DNA of 64,000 nucleotides from Verrucomicrobiota bacterium (lineage in GTDB: Bacteria; Verrucomicrobiota; Verrucomicrobiia; Limisphaerales; J093), in NCBI GenBank assembly GCA_029556615.1, contig JAKQDD010000030.1:1-64000 (forward strand), read 5' to 3'. Shown here piece after piece: positions 9,933-18,153 of this stretch (position 1 is its first letter; each line of letters begins with the position of its first letter). The translations under genes and the position numbers were made by a program. Below the pieces are notes generated by a model. It was not told the origin of the DNA and made no database searches. It saw only the letters and a program-made list of their open reading frames with translations.

Positions 9933-10194
9933 CACCGCACCGGAGCGGCCGCGAAACGCGGAGGGATGGCCGCCAAAAGGCTCAAGAAACGCAAAGCCCG
10001 CCAAGGCCCCTCCAAAGGCATTCGCCGCTCCATCCCCCTTCGTCGCCACCCTTGTCGCTACTCCGGGCTTTCTTGCCTGGCCCAGTCGGCGAGCACCGAC
10101 ACGGTGACGGTCCAGCGGGTCAACCGCGGACCACGCCAAGCACGCTGGGGCATGCGGATCGAATTCGTGCCTGCGGACCAGACCCCCACAGACC
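9933..10194. other. Intergenic spacer, eroded sequence
   Basis: No gene is recognised between the two convergent genes. Read on the minus strand it contains phrases such as GGTCCGCGGTTGACC and TTTGCGTTTCTTGAGCC, reminiscent of the repeat text around the GxxExxY gene near 20.8 kb. It may be a decayed copy of the same spacer family, but the similarity is short. Confidence 0.3.
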
Positions 10195-11049
10195 TCAGTA
10201 GGTTTGGCTCTTCCGCGGCGTCCGGTATCGCATCCAGAGAATATCCGGGTCCGATGCGAGCGCCGGGATATGACCGATGTCGCTATACTTGACCTTGGTG
10301 TTGCGGGGGTCCTTCATGGTGGGGCCAGCCCACTTCCGGATCTCCGAATGACCGTCCGCGAACGCGAATCCCGCCGCTCCGTTGTGGTAGCAGGCCGGCT
10401 GATCAATCCACTCCGTCTTGTAGGGCGCGAAGAAACCCGCGTCGTTGATGCTGTCCGGATGTTCGTCGACGTAAACCCAGGTGTCCGACGGGCCGGGGAT
10501 GATGAGCTCCGACGCGCGCTTGACATGGGCAAACGCGGCATCCCAGGGACCATCCTCCGCGTTGCCTTCGCCGACGCCGATGTTGCCGGAGATGCTGCGC
10601 ACGCGTTCGGTCCAGTGCCGGGTCCGCTGGACGGGGCTGAGGTACTTGTCGGCGGGGCACTTGAACACGTTCTTGGCATTGCCAAAGTACTGGGCCAGTT
10701 TCGAGTAGCGGCGGTCGGTGAGGTAGAGGGTGTTCGTGTTGTCGGAGGATGTTGACCAATCCAGCCAGCCCACCACCCACGGCGCGTCCTTGTGGTCGGC
10801 GGTCGGGCTGCTGGCCCAGCCGCCGTGGAACGCGCCCGGGAACTTGTCGTTGTTGTCGCCAATGTAGCTGTGCCAGGCCAGCATGAGCTGCTTGGTGTTG
10901 TTCATGCACATGATGCCCTGGGCCTTGGCCTTTGCCTTGCTCAGGGCCGGCAAGAGCATGCCGGCGAGGATCGCAATGATCGCGATGACAACGAGCAGTT
11001 CGATCAGCGTGAAGCCGGTCTCCGGTCGGCGAGTGTGGATTCCATTCAT
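10195..11049 (-). CDS. Type II secretion/pilin-like prepilin protein
   Basis: A 284-residue pseudopilin-like protein. The prepilin peptidase site is clear: Gly12 followed by [20 protein letters not shown], in which the Glu at +5 and the hydrophobic helix are canonical. The body has the conserved [20 protein letters not shown] block, and the C-terminal region has [13 protein letters not shown], the pattern shared by the large Verrucomicrobiota/Planctomycetes prepilin family. The protein would be cleaved and N-methylated and held in the inner membrane or assembled into a pseudopilus. I chose the ATG at 11049 because it puts the cleavage site 12 residues in; the open frame runs further upstream without protein character. 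It stands alone, so its assembly partners are elsewhere. Confidence 0.9.
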   Translation of the reverse strand: MNGIHTRRPETGFTLIELLVVIAIIAILAGMLLPALSKAKAKAQGIMCMNNTKQLMLAWHSYIGDNNDKFPGAFHGGWASSPTADHKDAPWVVGWLDWSTSSDNTNTLYLTDRRYSKLAQYFGNAKNVFKCPADKYLSPVQRTRHWTERVRSISGNIGVGEGNAEDGPWDAAFAHVKRASELIIPGPSDTWVYVDEHPDSINDAGFFAPYKTEWIDQPACYHNGAAGFAFADGHSEIRKWAGPTMKDPRNTKVKYSDIGHIPALASDPDILWMRYRTPRKSQTY

Positions 11050-11281
11050 AGCGCACCCGGGTTGTGAGCGGCAGTTTACCTCGCGGACAATCGGGAGGCA
11101 AGCGCCCGCAGAGAGAAGGAGGGAACGGATTTCATCCTGCTGTCGTCCGTCCTCCGTCCGAGACCAGCGGACCGGCGATGCGGGCCGGTGCGCCACGGCG
11201 CAGAGGCTGGAAGGCGCTGCGGACCCTTGCATGCGGATTGGGGTGCTTGTCATCCCGCGCCGCATCCCCTAACGTGCGGGC
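11050..11281. other. Divergent intergenic region between prepilin gene and ffh
   Basis: This spacer must hold the promoters of the prepilin gene (minus) and ffh (plus). No clear pair of -35/-10 boxes stands out. An open frame crosses it on the minus strand as an upstream extension of the prepilin gene, but it has no recognisable protein features. Confidence 0.4.
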
Positions 11282-12628
11282 ATGTTCGATGCCCTGACGT
11301 CCAAGCTCCAGAATGTGTTCCGCAACCTGCGGGGTCTCGGCCGGATTTCGGAATCGAACGTGGCCGAATCGCTGCGCGAGGTGCGCATGGCGCTCCTGGA
11401 GGCGGACGTGAACTTCAAAGTCGCCCGCGATTTCATCGAGCGGGTGAAGGAGAAGGCCATCGGCGAGCAGGTCGTCCAGAGCATCCAGCCCGGCCAGCAG
11501 GTCATCAAGATCATCCACGACGAGCTGGTCGCACTGCTCGGGTCTGAGAACGCGGCGCTCGATCTCAGCGGCAATCCCACCAGCATCCTCCTGGTCGGAC
11601 TCCACGGCTCGGGCAAGACCACCACCTGCGGCAAGCTGGGCCGGCTTCTCCAGAAACAGGGGCGCACCCCCTTGCTCGTGGCCGCCGATGTCTACCGTCC
11701 GGCAGCCATGGACCAGCTCGCCACGCTCGGCGAGAAGATCGGCCTGCCGGTCTTCGTCAAACGCGGCGAGACCGACGTCCTCGCCATCGCCCGCGGCGCC
11801 CTCGACGAGGCCCGTGCCCGGCAATGCAATGTGCTGTTGTTCGACACCGCCGGCCGCCTGCAGATCGACGAACCGCTCGTCCAGGAGCTCGTCCGTCTCC
11901 GCGATCTGGTCCGGCCCCGCGAGATCCTGCTCGTGCTCGACGCGGCCACGGGCCAGGAGGCCGTGAACGTGGCCACCCACTTCGATCAGGCTCTCGAAAT
12001 CACCGGCGCGGTCCTGACCAAACTGGACGGCGACGCCCGCGGCGGCGCCGCCCTCAGCTTCAAAGCGGTTGTCGGCAAGCCGATCAAGCTGATGGGCGTG
12101 GGCGAGAAGCTCGAGGACTTCGAGCCGTTCCATCCCGAGCGCATGGCCCAGCGGATCCTTGGCATGGGCGATGTCGTCAGCCTCGTCGAACGCGCCGCCG
12201 AGGCGGTCGATGCCCAGGATGTCCAGCGGCTCGAGGAGAAGATGCGCAAGGGGCAGTTCACCCTCGATGACTTCCTCGACCAGCTCCGCCAGATGCGCAA
12301 AATGGGCCCGCTCGAGAACCTCGTCGGCCTCCTCCCTGGCGGCGGCGAGCTCGCCCGGCAAGCCGACCTCGGCCAGAGCGAACGGGAGTTCCGCCGCATG
12401 GAGGGCATCCTGTGCGCCATGACGCCCCGGGAACGCCGCAACCCCCAGATCCTCAACGCCCGCCGCCGCATCCGCATCGCCAACGGCAGCGGCGTCAAGG
12501 TGGCCGAAGTCAACAGCCTCCTGCAACGCTTCGGCCAAATGCAGCAGATGATGAAGAAAATGGGCAAGCTCCAGCGGATGATGGGCCGCTTCGGAGGCGC
12601 GCCGCCTCCCGGCCTGTTCCGCCGCTAG
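11282..12628 (+). CDS. ffh: Signal recognition particle protein Ffh (SRP54)
   Basis: GTPase subunit of the signal recognition particle, which binds signal sequences at the ribosome and docks with FtsY. At 448 residues it has the standard length. The N domain is at residues 1-90. The G domain carries GLHGSGKTTTCGKL (P-loop, residues 106-113), the DTAGRLQ motif, and TKLDGDARGGAALS. The Met-rich M domain ends with LLQRFGQMQQMMKKMGKLQR, which binds 4.5S RNA and signal peptides. The ATG at 11282 gives MFDALTSKLQNVF, the usual N-terminus. A structured repeat begins only ten bases after the stop codon. Confidence 0.97.
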   Translation: MFDALTSKLQNVFRNLRGLGRISESNVAESLREVRMALLEADVNFKVARDFIERVKEKAIGEQVVQSIQPGQQVIKIIHDELVALLGSENAALDLSGNPTSILLVGLHGSGKTTTCGKLGRLLQKQGRTPLLVAADVYRPAAMDQLATLGEKIGLPVFVKRGETDVLAIARGALDEARARQCNVLLFDTAGRLQIDEPLVQELVRLRDLVRPREILLVLDAATGQEAVNVATHFDQALEITGAVLTKLDGDARGGAALSFKAVVGKPIKLMGVGEKLEDFEPFHPERMAQRILGMGDVVSLVERAAEAVDAQDVQRLEEKMRKGQFTLDDFLDQLRQMRKMGPLENLVGLLPGGGELARQADLGQSEREFRRMEGILCAMTPRERRNPQILNARRRIRIANGSGVKVAEVNSLLQRFGQMQQMMKKMGKLQRMMGRFGGAPPPGLFRR

Positions 12629-12637
12629 AGTCCTCTC

Positions 12638-12815
12638 TAGCGAGGCGCGCCTCAGACCTAACGAAGTCCGCGATCCCATGAAGCCTTCCTGCCTTTCCGG
12701 ACCCTCTCTTCCGCGCCTCGCCAATGTGGAGTCCTCGAAGGCGGGGGGCTGGGGTTGGAACGGCAGGGACCAAACTTGACCTGGTGACCCCATGTTTCAG
12801 GAGTCGAGGACTCCA
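12638..12815. repeat. Dispersed structured repeat, copy 1
   Basis: This element matches 44701-44880 at roughly four bases in five by eye, with long identical runs such as TAGCGAGGCGCGCCTCAGAC and GGGACCAAACTTGACCT. It consists of two successive inverted-repeat units. In the first, 12638-12648 (TAGCGAGGCGC) pairs with 12713-12723, with one mismatch. In the second, 12728-12738 (GGAGTCCTCGA) pairs with 12804-12814. The units are 86 and 87 bases long. It starts 10 bases after the ffh stop and ends just before the glycosyltransferase start. No transposase lies inside, so a MITE-like element or a structured RNA is possible. Confidence 0.8.
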
Positions 12816-12818
12816 GGG

Positions 12819-13619
12819 ATGCCCGTGCCCCCCGAACTCGCCATCGTCATCCCGGTCTACAACGAACAGGAGAACGTCCTGCCGCTCGCCGCCGAGGTCG
12901 CCGCCGCCCTCGCACATCAACCGCGCCGCTGGGAACTGGTCTTCGTCGACGACGGCAGCACCGACGCCACCTGGCAACGCATCGAAGCCGCCCATCAGCA
13001 GGACCCCCGCGTGCGCGGCCTCCGCCACCCGCGCAACGCCGGCCAAAGCGCCGCCGTCTGGACCGGCGTCCGCCACACCGCCAGCCCCCTCATCGCCACC
13101 CTCGACGGCGATCGCCAAAATGACCCCGCCGAGTTGCCCCGTCTCCTCGAGCTTCTCGAGGGCGCCGATTTCGTCTGTGGCCGACGCGAGCAGCGCCAGG
13201 ACTCCTGGCTCCGGCGCGTCTCGTCGAGGATCGCCCGCTGGGTCCGTACCCGCGCCCTCGGCAGCGAGTTTCAGGACACCGGCTGCGCGCTCCGTGTGTT
13301 CCGGCGCGAAACGCTCGACGGCGTCCCCGGCTTCAACGGCCTCCACCGGTTCCTTCCTATCCTCGTCGCCGGCGCCGGCTTCCGAACCCGGGAAGTCCCG
13401 GTCCGGCACCGGCCGCGCACCGCCGGCACCTCGAAATACGGCGTCTGGAACCGGCTCGGCCGCGGCCTGTTCGATCTCGTCGGCGTCGCCTGGTACCAAC
13501 GCCGCCGGCTGCCCACGCTGGCGGTCACGAGGACCGACGACAGTACTCCGGTGCGTCAGTGCGCCAGTGGGACGGTTGACCAGACCGAGGACCGAGGACT
13601 GAGGATGGATTCGACGTGA
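12819..13619 (+). CDS. Family 2 glycosyltransferase, polyprenyl-phosphate sugar type
   Basis: A GT-A fold transferase resembling dolichol-phosphate mannosyltransferase / ArnC catalytic domains, which pass a sugar from a nucleotide donor to polyprenyl phosphate at the cytoplasmic membrane. It has the typical N-terminal ELAIVIPVYNEQENV, the VFVDDGSTD loop, RHPRNAGQSAAVWTG, the metal-site region TLDGDRQNDP, and the acceptor-side DTGCALRVFRRE. At 266 residues it lacks the C-terminal membrane helices found in GtrB-type members. I chose the ATG at 12819. An ATG at 12792 is also in frame, but it lies inside the repeat element and the extra residues look non-conserved. The last 30 or so residues are not typical of the family. 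The next gene starts one base after the stop, so the two are cotranscribed. Confidence 0.88.
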   Translation: MPVPPELAIVIPVYNEQENVLPLAAEVAAALAHQPRRWELVFVDDGSTDATWQRIEAAHQQDPRVRGLRHPRNAGQSAAVWTGVRHTASPLIATLDGDRQNDPAELPRLLELLEGADFVCGRREQRQDSWLRRVSSRIARWVRTRALGSEFQDTGCALRVFRRETLDGVPGFNGLHRFLPILVAGAGFRTREVPVRHRPRTAGTSKYGVWNRLGRGLFDLVGVAWYQRRRLPTLAVTRTDDSTPVRQCASGTVDQTEDRGLRMDST

Positions 13620-13620
13620 T

Positions 13621-15912
13621 GTGCCATTGACCTCGATCCATCCACCGGAGCGCAACCGGTTCCCGGTCGTTCTGGCGCTCCTGCTGGGGCTCGCCTTCGG
13701 CGATCTCCTTCTGGGCCAGCGCACGCTGTTCTATCGCGACTTCGGCGTGCTCGCTTATCCGACCATGGCCTACGCGAGGGATTCCATCGCCCAGGGCGCG
13801 CTTCCTCTCTGGAATCCCCTCAGCCACTGCGGCGTCCCGTTCCTCGCCCAGTGGGGCACGCTCACACTCTACCCGGGGTCGGTGATCTGGCTGCTTCTGC
13901 CTCTGCCGTGGGCGGCCAACGTCTTTTGCCTCCTCCACCTCTGGCTGGCCGGCTTCGGCATGCACCGATTGGCGCGCCGATGGACCGGCGACCCCACCGC
14001 GGCCGCACTGGCCGGCACCGCCTTCGTGTTCAGCGGGCTCACGCTTTCCTGTCTCCTCTGGCCGAACTACACCGCGGCTCTCGCCTGGATGCCCTGGGTC
14101 GTCTCCACGGCATGCCGGGCCGCACGACACGGCGCGCGAGCGGTCCCGCTCGCCGTCCTCCCCGCTGCCCTGCAAATCCTCGCCGGCGTTCCCGAAATCC
14201 TCGGCCTGACCTGGCTCGTCGTTTTCCTCATTGTCCTGCTCGCACCGCCCCGCGAGGCCTCCCCCGCTTCCCCTGCGCTCTCCGCCCAGCCCACGCCCCC
14301 GGGCCGTGGACTGACCCTCGTCCGCCTGACCGCCGTGGCCGCCCTGGCTGCCGGTCTCACCGCGATCCAATGGGCCCCCTTTGTCGAGCTGCTGACGCAC
14401 TCGCACCGCGACACCGCTTTCGCCACCGGCAAGTGGGCGCTCCCACCCTGGGGTTGGGCCAACCTGGTTGATCCCTTGTTCCGATGCTTCCCCACCAGCC
14501 TGGGCGTCTACTTCCAACCCGGCCAGGAGTTCTTCTCCTCCGTCTACCTCGGCACGGGTGTCGTCGCCCTCGCCCTCGCCGGCGTTGGTCTCGTCCGCAA
14601 ACCTTGGTGGTGGGTCCTCGCGGCGCTCGCCCTCGCCGGAGCGTGGCTCGCCCTCGGCAACCACTCGGCCCCTTACCGCGTCCTCCGCGAAACCGTCCCC
14701 CCGCTTGGACTGGCACGGTACCCGGTGAAGTTCCTGTTGCTGACCGGATTCGCCGCACCGCTCCTCGCTGCCGGCACCCTCGCCGCGCTCAAGACAGGCC
14801 CTTACCATGTCCCCCGCCGGTCCTTTCGCCCGGTCGCCATCGCGTGCGGCTTGGTCCTGCTTGCCCTCGCCGGGTTGGCTGCCTGGACCATCCACCATGC
14901 AGCCGCCGCCGACACCGCCGCCGTCCGCCTCCTCAACACGGCCGCCCGCGCCGGCTTCCTCCTGGCCACGATCGCCGCCCTTGGCGCGACGGTGCGCACT
15001 GGCATCACCTCGAGAACGGCGGCGGCGGCGATTGTCCTGCCTGTCCTGATCGCCCTCGACGGGCTCAGCCACGTCCCCGCCCAGAATCCCACCCTGCCCG
15101 CCAATGTCCTCGAACCCGGCCTCGCCCGGGCTGCTGCTTCCCTGCCCCACTCGGGTGAAGGCCGCGTGTTCATCACCCCCGAGGCGGAAGACCAACTCCT
15201 GAACAGCCGCCTGACAAACGCCGCCGACGATCTGGTCGGGAAACGGCTCGCTCTCTGGTCCAACCTTAACCTCCTCGAAGGCGTCCCCAAGGTGAACGGG
15301 GCCGCCACCCTCCAAATCCGCGAACAGGCCGATCTGCAGCGGTTGCTGTACGATGCACCACCTGCCCATCGCGAGGGCCTCCTCGATTTCCTCGGCGTCA
15401 CGCGAATGACGGCGCCCGCCAACCCCACCGAGTGGATAACCCGCTCGAATGCCATGCCCCTCGTCACCGGGGGCCAGCAGCCCGTCTACACCCCCGTCGA
15501 CTGGAACCCCAACGCTCTCCTCGATCCCGAATGCGATCTCCGGACACGCGTCTTCCTGCCGGAACCGGCACGCGCCGCGGCGGCGGCGGCGGGAGTCGCG
15601 GAGACAGCCGTCCCGGTCACGTTCGCCGGGCGGCAGGGCGATGCGCACCACCTTCGGGTCGTTGCGGAGACACCGGCGCCCGCCTGGGTGGTGCTGGCCC
15701 AATCCCACTACCCGGCCTGGCGCGCCGAGGTCAACGGCCGCCCCGCCCGCCTCTGGCCGGCCAACCACGCTTTCCAGGCCCTCTGCATCCCCGCCGGGAC
15801 CTCCACGGTCCGGATCGTCTATCGGGATCGCGTCTTCTGGGCGGGCGCGGCTCTCAGCGCCGCCACAGCGATTCTCCTGCTCCGCGTGAAGCGTCGCGCC
15901 CGCGCTGGTTGA
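13621..15912 (+). CDS. Multi-pass membrane protein, YfhO-like
   Basis: A 763-residue polytopic membrane protein of the YfhO/GT-C-like type, probably with 10 or more helices followed by a periplasmic beta-rich part. Typical elements are FYRDFGVLAYPTMAYARD and PLWNPLSHCGVPFLAQ in the first loop, the WANLVDPLFRCFPTSLG segment, and LARYPVKFLLLTGFA. The C-terminal part contains VLAQSHYPAWRAEVNGRPA, a phrase common to YfhO proteins, and one final helix. Members are thought to modify cell-wall or lipid-linked glycans using polyprenyl-phosphate sugars. The adjacent GT2 enzyme could make such a donor, as in GtrB/GT-C pairs. Translation starts at a GTG one base beyond the upstream stop, which suggests coupling. 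Confidence 0.82.
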   Translation: MPLTSIHPPERNRFPVVLALLLGLAFGDLLLGQRTLFYRDFGVLAYPTMAYARDSIAQGALPLWNPLSHCGVPFLAQWGTLTLYPGSVIWLLLPLPWAANVFCLLHLWLAGFGMHRLARRWTGDPTAAALAGTAFVFSGLTLSCLLWPNYTAALAWMPWVVSTACRAARHGARAVPLAVLPAALQILAGVPEILGLTWLVVFLIVLLAPPREASPASPALSAQPTPPGRGLTLVRLTAVAALAAGLTAIQWAPFVELLTHSHRDTAFATGKWALPPWGWANLVDPLFRCFPTSLGVYFQPGQEFFSSVYLGTGVVALALAGVGLVRKPWWWVLAALALAGAWLALGNHSAPYRVLRETVPPLGLARYPVKFLLLTGFAAPLLAAGTLAALKTGPYHVPRRSFRPVAIACGLVLLALAGLAAWTIHHAAAADTAAVRLLNTAARAGFLLATIAALGATVRTGITSRTAAAAIVLPVLIALDGLSHVPAQNPTLPANVLEPGLARAAASLPHSGEGRVFITPEAEDQLLNSRLTNAADDLVGKRLALWSNLNLLEGVPKVNGAATLQIREQADLQRLLYDAPPAHREGLLDFLGVTRMTAPANPTEWITRSNAMPLVTGGQQPVYTPVDWNPNALLDPECDLRTRVFLPEPARAAAAAAGVAETAVPVTFAGRQGDAHHLRVVAETPAPAWVVLAQSHYPAWRAEVNGRPARLWPANHAFQALCIPAGTSTVRIVYRDRVFWAGAALSAATAILLLRVKRRARAG

Positions 15913-16040
15913 TGCCGCCGCGGAGCCTGGCCGACGCGTTTGCCGCGGCGCTGGCCAGGAGACTGAAAGCCGACCTTGTCACCGGCGATCCCGAGTTCAA
16001 AGCCGTGGCAAGGGAGATCTCGGTCACCTGGTTGCCATGA
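15912..16040 (+). pseudogene. C-terminal fragment of a VapC-type PIN-domain toxin
   Basis: The 42 codons read SLADAFAAALARRLKADLVT and then GDPEFKAVAREISVTWLP, which is the end of a PIN-domain ribonuclease. The conserved Asp of the ADAFAAALA helix and the TGDPEF motif are intact. The N-terminal two thirds with the first catalytic acids are absent, and no antitoxin gene lies nearby, so this is a relic rather than a functional toxin. Its first codon overlaps the stop of the upstream membrane-protein gene. Confidence 0.8.
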
Positions 16041-16055
16041 CGCCCCGACAGGACC

Positions 16056-16169
16056 TCAATCGCCACCCACCGCCCGATAGAATCGGTGCGGATGCTCCGG
16101 CGCCCCCGGATCCGCCAGCGGCACCGTGACACCCGGCAACACGAGGTTCATCAGGTAGTGTTCGCTGCT
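16056..16169 (-). pseudogene. 3' end relic of a secreted protein gene
   Basis: On the minus strand this frame reads SSEHYLMNLVLPGVTVPLAD and then PGAPEHPHRFYRAVGGD before a TGA stop at 16056-16058. A closing PxRFYRAV phrase is common at the C-termini of large secreted proteins in Verrucomicrobiota. The sequence upstream in this frame (R-P-T-A-A-P-A) does not continue as a convincing protein, so only the tail seems preserved. It lies next to the PIN fragment, making this an erosion patch. Confidence 0.5.
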
Positions 16170-16461
16170 CGCGGGTGCCGCCGTGGGTCTCCTCGATCTG
16201 CTCAAGGCAGGTGAAACGGTATCGGCTTTCCAGCTTCAGCCCAGCCAGGGAAGGACCACCCTCTTTGATCCTTCCAGAGAACTCATCCTCCTCCGCGGCG
16301 ATACGCCAAGCACCGCTGTCCACGTCTGCCTTCTTAAGGGCGCCGACGATTGCACTTTCCTCGATCGCATCGGGCTCGATAGAGTGCGCTCCAGGGACCC
16401 GCATCGGGAGCGCGCTCGAGGCGCCCGGCGGTCCCCGCAGCAGAGCGTCACGCGGGAAGCC
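16170..16461. other. Unassigned region before murA
   Basis: No functional gene is recognised. A frame on the plus strand runs into murA, but its residues before the murA methionine at 16462 look non-conserved. A minus-strand frame reads LKLESRYRFTCLEQIEETHG around 16190-16250 and could be further debris of the broken gene at 16056. The murA promoter presumably lies near the end of this stretch; no clear boxes were seen. Confidence 0.35.
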
Positions 16462-17721
16462 ATGTACAGTCTCGTCATTCGCGGCGGTCGCCCCCTCGAG
16501 GGGGAAGTGACCATCAGCGGCGCCAAGAACGCGGTCCTGCCCATTCTGGCGGCGACGCTCCTCACGCGTGAGCCGTGCACCCTCCGCCGCGTTCCCGCGC
16601 TGAGTGACGTCACCTTCATGATGCGGATCCTGACCGCCCTCGGCGCCAAGGTGCGGGCGCACGGCGATGCGGTGACGGTCGAGGCAGGCCGCGTCAAGGG
16701 GATCGCGACCTACGATCTGGTGCGGAAAATGCGCGGCTCGATCTGTGTCCTTGGGCCCCTGCTCGGCCGGCTGCGCGACGCGAAGGTCTCCCTGCCCGGC
16801 GGCTGCGTGATCGGTTCGCGGCCGATCGATCTGCACTTGAAAGGCCTGCGCGCGCTGGGCGCCGACGTGTCGATCCAGCAAGGCTACGTCCGGGTGCGGG
16901 CCCCGCGCCTCGCGGGATCGGAGATGTTCCTGGGCGGGCGCGCCGGGCCCACGGTGCTGGGGACGGCGAACGTGATGATGGCAGCGGTCCTGGCGGAGGG
17001 AGTCACGACGATCCAGAGCGCGGCGTGCGAACCGGAGGTGGTGGATCTTGCGGACTTCCTGAACGCCATGGGCGCGCGCATCAGCGGCGCGGGCAGCCCG
17101 ACGATCACGATCACCGGGGTGGGCGAGCTGCACGGGGTCGAGCACGAGGTGATTCCGGACCGGATCGAGGCGGCGACCTTCGCGGTGGCGGCGGCGGCCA
17201 CCCGGGGCGAGGTCACGCTGCGCCGGTGCCGGCCCGAGCACCTGCATGCTGTCATCGACAAACTCCAGGAGGTCGGCGTCCGGATCACCCACAACCGGAA
17301 CTCGATGACGGTGCGCGGGGACGCGGCGCTCCGATCGGTGGACGTCACCACCCAGCCCTACGCCGGTTATCCCACGGATGCCCAGGCGCAGATGATGGTG
17401 CTGATGACCCAGGCGCCGGGGATCAGCCTCATCACCGAACGCGTTTTCGAGGCCCGGTTCATGCACGTCAGCGAGCTGGCGCGTCTCGGTGCCGACATCA
17501 CCATCGAGGGCCCGACCGCCATCGTGAAGGGGGCCACCGCCCTCTCGGGAGCGCCGGTGATGGCCAGCGACCTGCGGGCCTCGGCGGCCCTGGTCATTGC
17601 CGGGCTCGTGGCCGAGGGCCAGACCACCGTGAAACGGATTTACCACCTTGACCGCGGCTACGAGAAGATTGATGAGAAACTGCGCCGGCTGGGCGCCTCC
17701 GTGCGCCGGGTCCGGGATTGA
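16462..17721 (+). CDS. murA: UDP-N-acetylglucosamine 1-carboxyvinyltransferase
   Basis: First committed enzyme of peptidoglycan precursor synthesis: it transfers enolpyruvate from PEP to UDP-GlcNAc in the cytoplasm. At 419 residues it has the family length. Key residues are in the expected places: Lys22-Asn23 in SGAKNAVLPI, Cys115 in PGGCVIGSRPIDLH (the fosfomycin-target Cys), Asp306 in AGYPTDAQAQ, and Arg398 in DRGYEKIDEKLRRLG. Because Cys115 is present rather than Asp, the enzyme should be fosfomycin-sensitive if the drug enters. The ATG at 16462 gives the standard MYSLVIRGGRPLEGEV start. A small membrane-protein gene follows after 12 bases. Confidence 0.96.
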   Translation: MYSLVIRGGRPLEGEVTISGAKNAVLPILAATLLTREPCTLRRVPALSDVTFMMRILTALGAKVRAHGDAVTVEAGRVKGIATYDLVRKMRGSICVLGPLLGRLRDAKVSLPGGCVIGSRPIDLHLKGLRALGADVSIQQGYVRVRAPRLAGSEMFLGGRAGPTVLGTANVMMAAVLAEGVTTIQSAACEPEVVDLADFLNAMGARISGAGSPTITITGVGELHGVEHEVIPDRIEAATFAVAAAATRGEVTLRRCRPEHLHAVIDKLQEVGVRITHNRNSMTVRGDAALRSVDVTTQPYAGYPTDAQAQMMVLMTQAPGISLITERVFEARFMHVSELARLGADITIEGPTAIVKGATALSGAPVMASDLRASAALVIAGLVAEGQTTVKRIYHLDRGYEKIDEKLRRLGASVRRVRD

Positions 17722-17733
17722 GACTGCAACTCC

Positions 17734-18153
17734 ATGAGACACGTTCTGACGGTTTTATTGGTGGCGACGGTGATCTGGCTGGGCTTGAAATTCAACCGCT
17801 ACGCCAAGGAGAGAATCAGGTCCAAACCGGCGACCGAAGAGAGCGGCCAGGCGCCTGCCCCGGGCAAGATGCGCGGCATGGCGGCCGCTCTCGAACCGGC
17901 GTTCGAGGAGGCGAAGCGCGGGGGACCCGAGAATCTCTGGAAATGGATCGAGCAGCACCGCGCCGACCTCCGTGATCCGCGGCTGGCGGACATCGAGTTG
18001 GACTACGTGGTGCTGGTGGGCGGTTCGAATCCCGCCGAGGCCCGGCGGGTTCTGGCGTCACTCGAACCGCGGGTCCAAGCCGCTTCCCCGGTCCATAAAC
18101 GGTTCCAGCAACTCAAGCAGACCTATTCGGTCGCCGGCGCCAAAGCGCCTTGA
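17734..18153 (+). CDS. Small N-terminally anchored protein, unknown function
   Basis: I do not recognise a family. The 139-residue product starts with a hydrophobic helix (VLTVLLVATVIWLGLKF) that would anchor it in the inner membrane or act as an uncleaved signal. A charged linker follows, then a helical part rich in Glu/Arg (LWKWIEQHRADLRDP, PAEARRVLASLEPRV) that looks like a TPR-type helix pair. It begins 12 bases after murA, so it is probably cotranscribed. Its 3' end overlaps the convergent GH172-like gene by 31 bases. Confidence 0.65.
   Translation: MRHVLTVLLVATVIWLGLKFNRYAKERIRSKPATEESGQAPAPGKMRGMAAALEPAFEEAKRGGPENLWKWIEQHRADLRDPRLADIELDYVVLVGGSNPAEARRVLASLEPRVQAASPVHKRFQQLKQTYSVAGAKAP

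Noticed and set aside
16183-16461. A 93-codon N-terminal extension of murA
   Set aside because: MurA residues Lys22 and Cys115 fall at their standard numbers only when translation starts at 16462.
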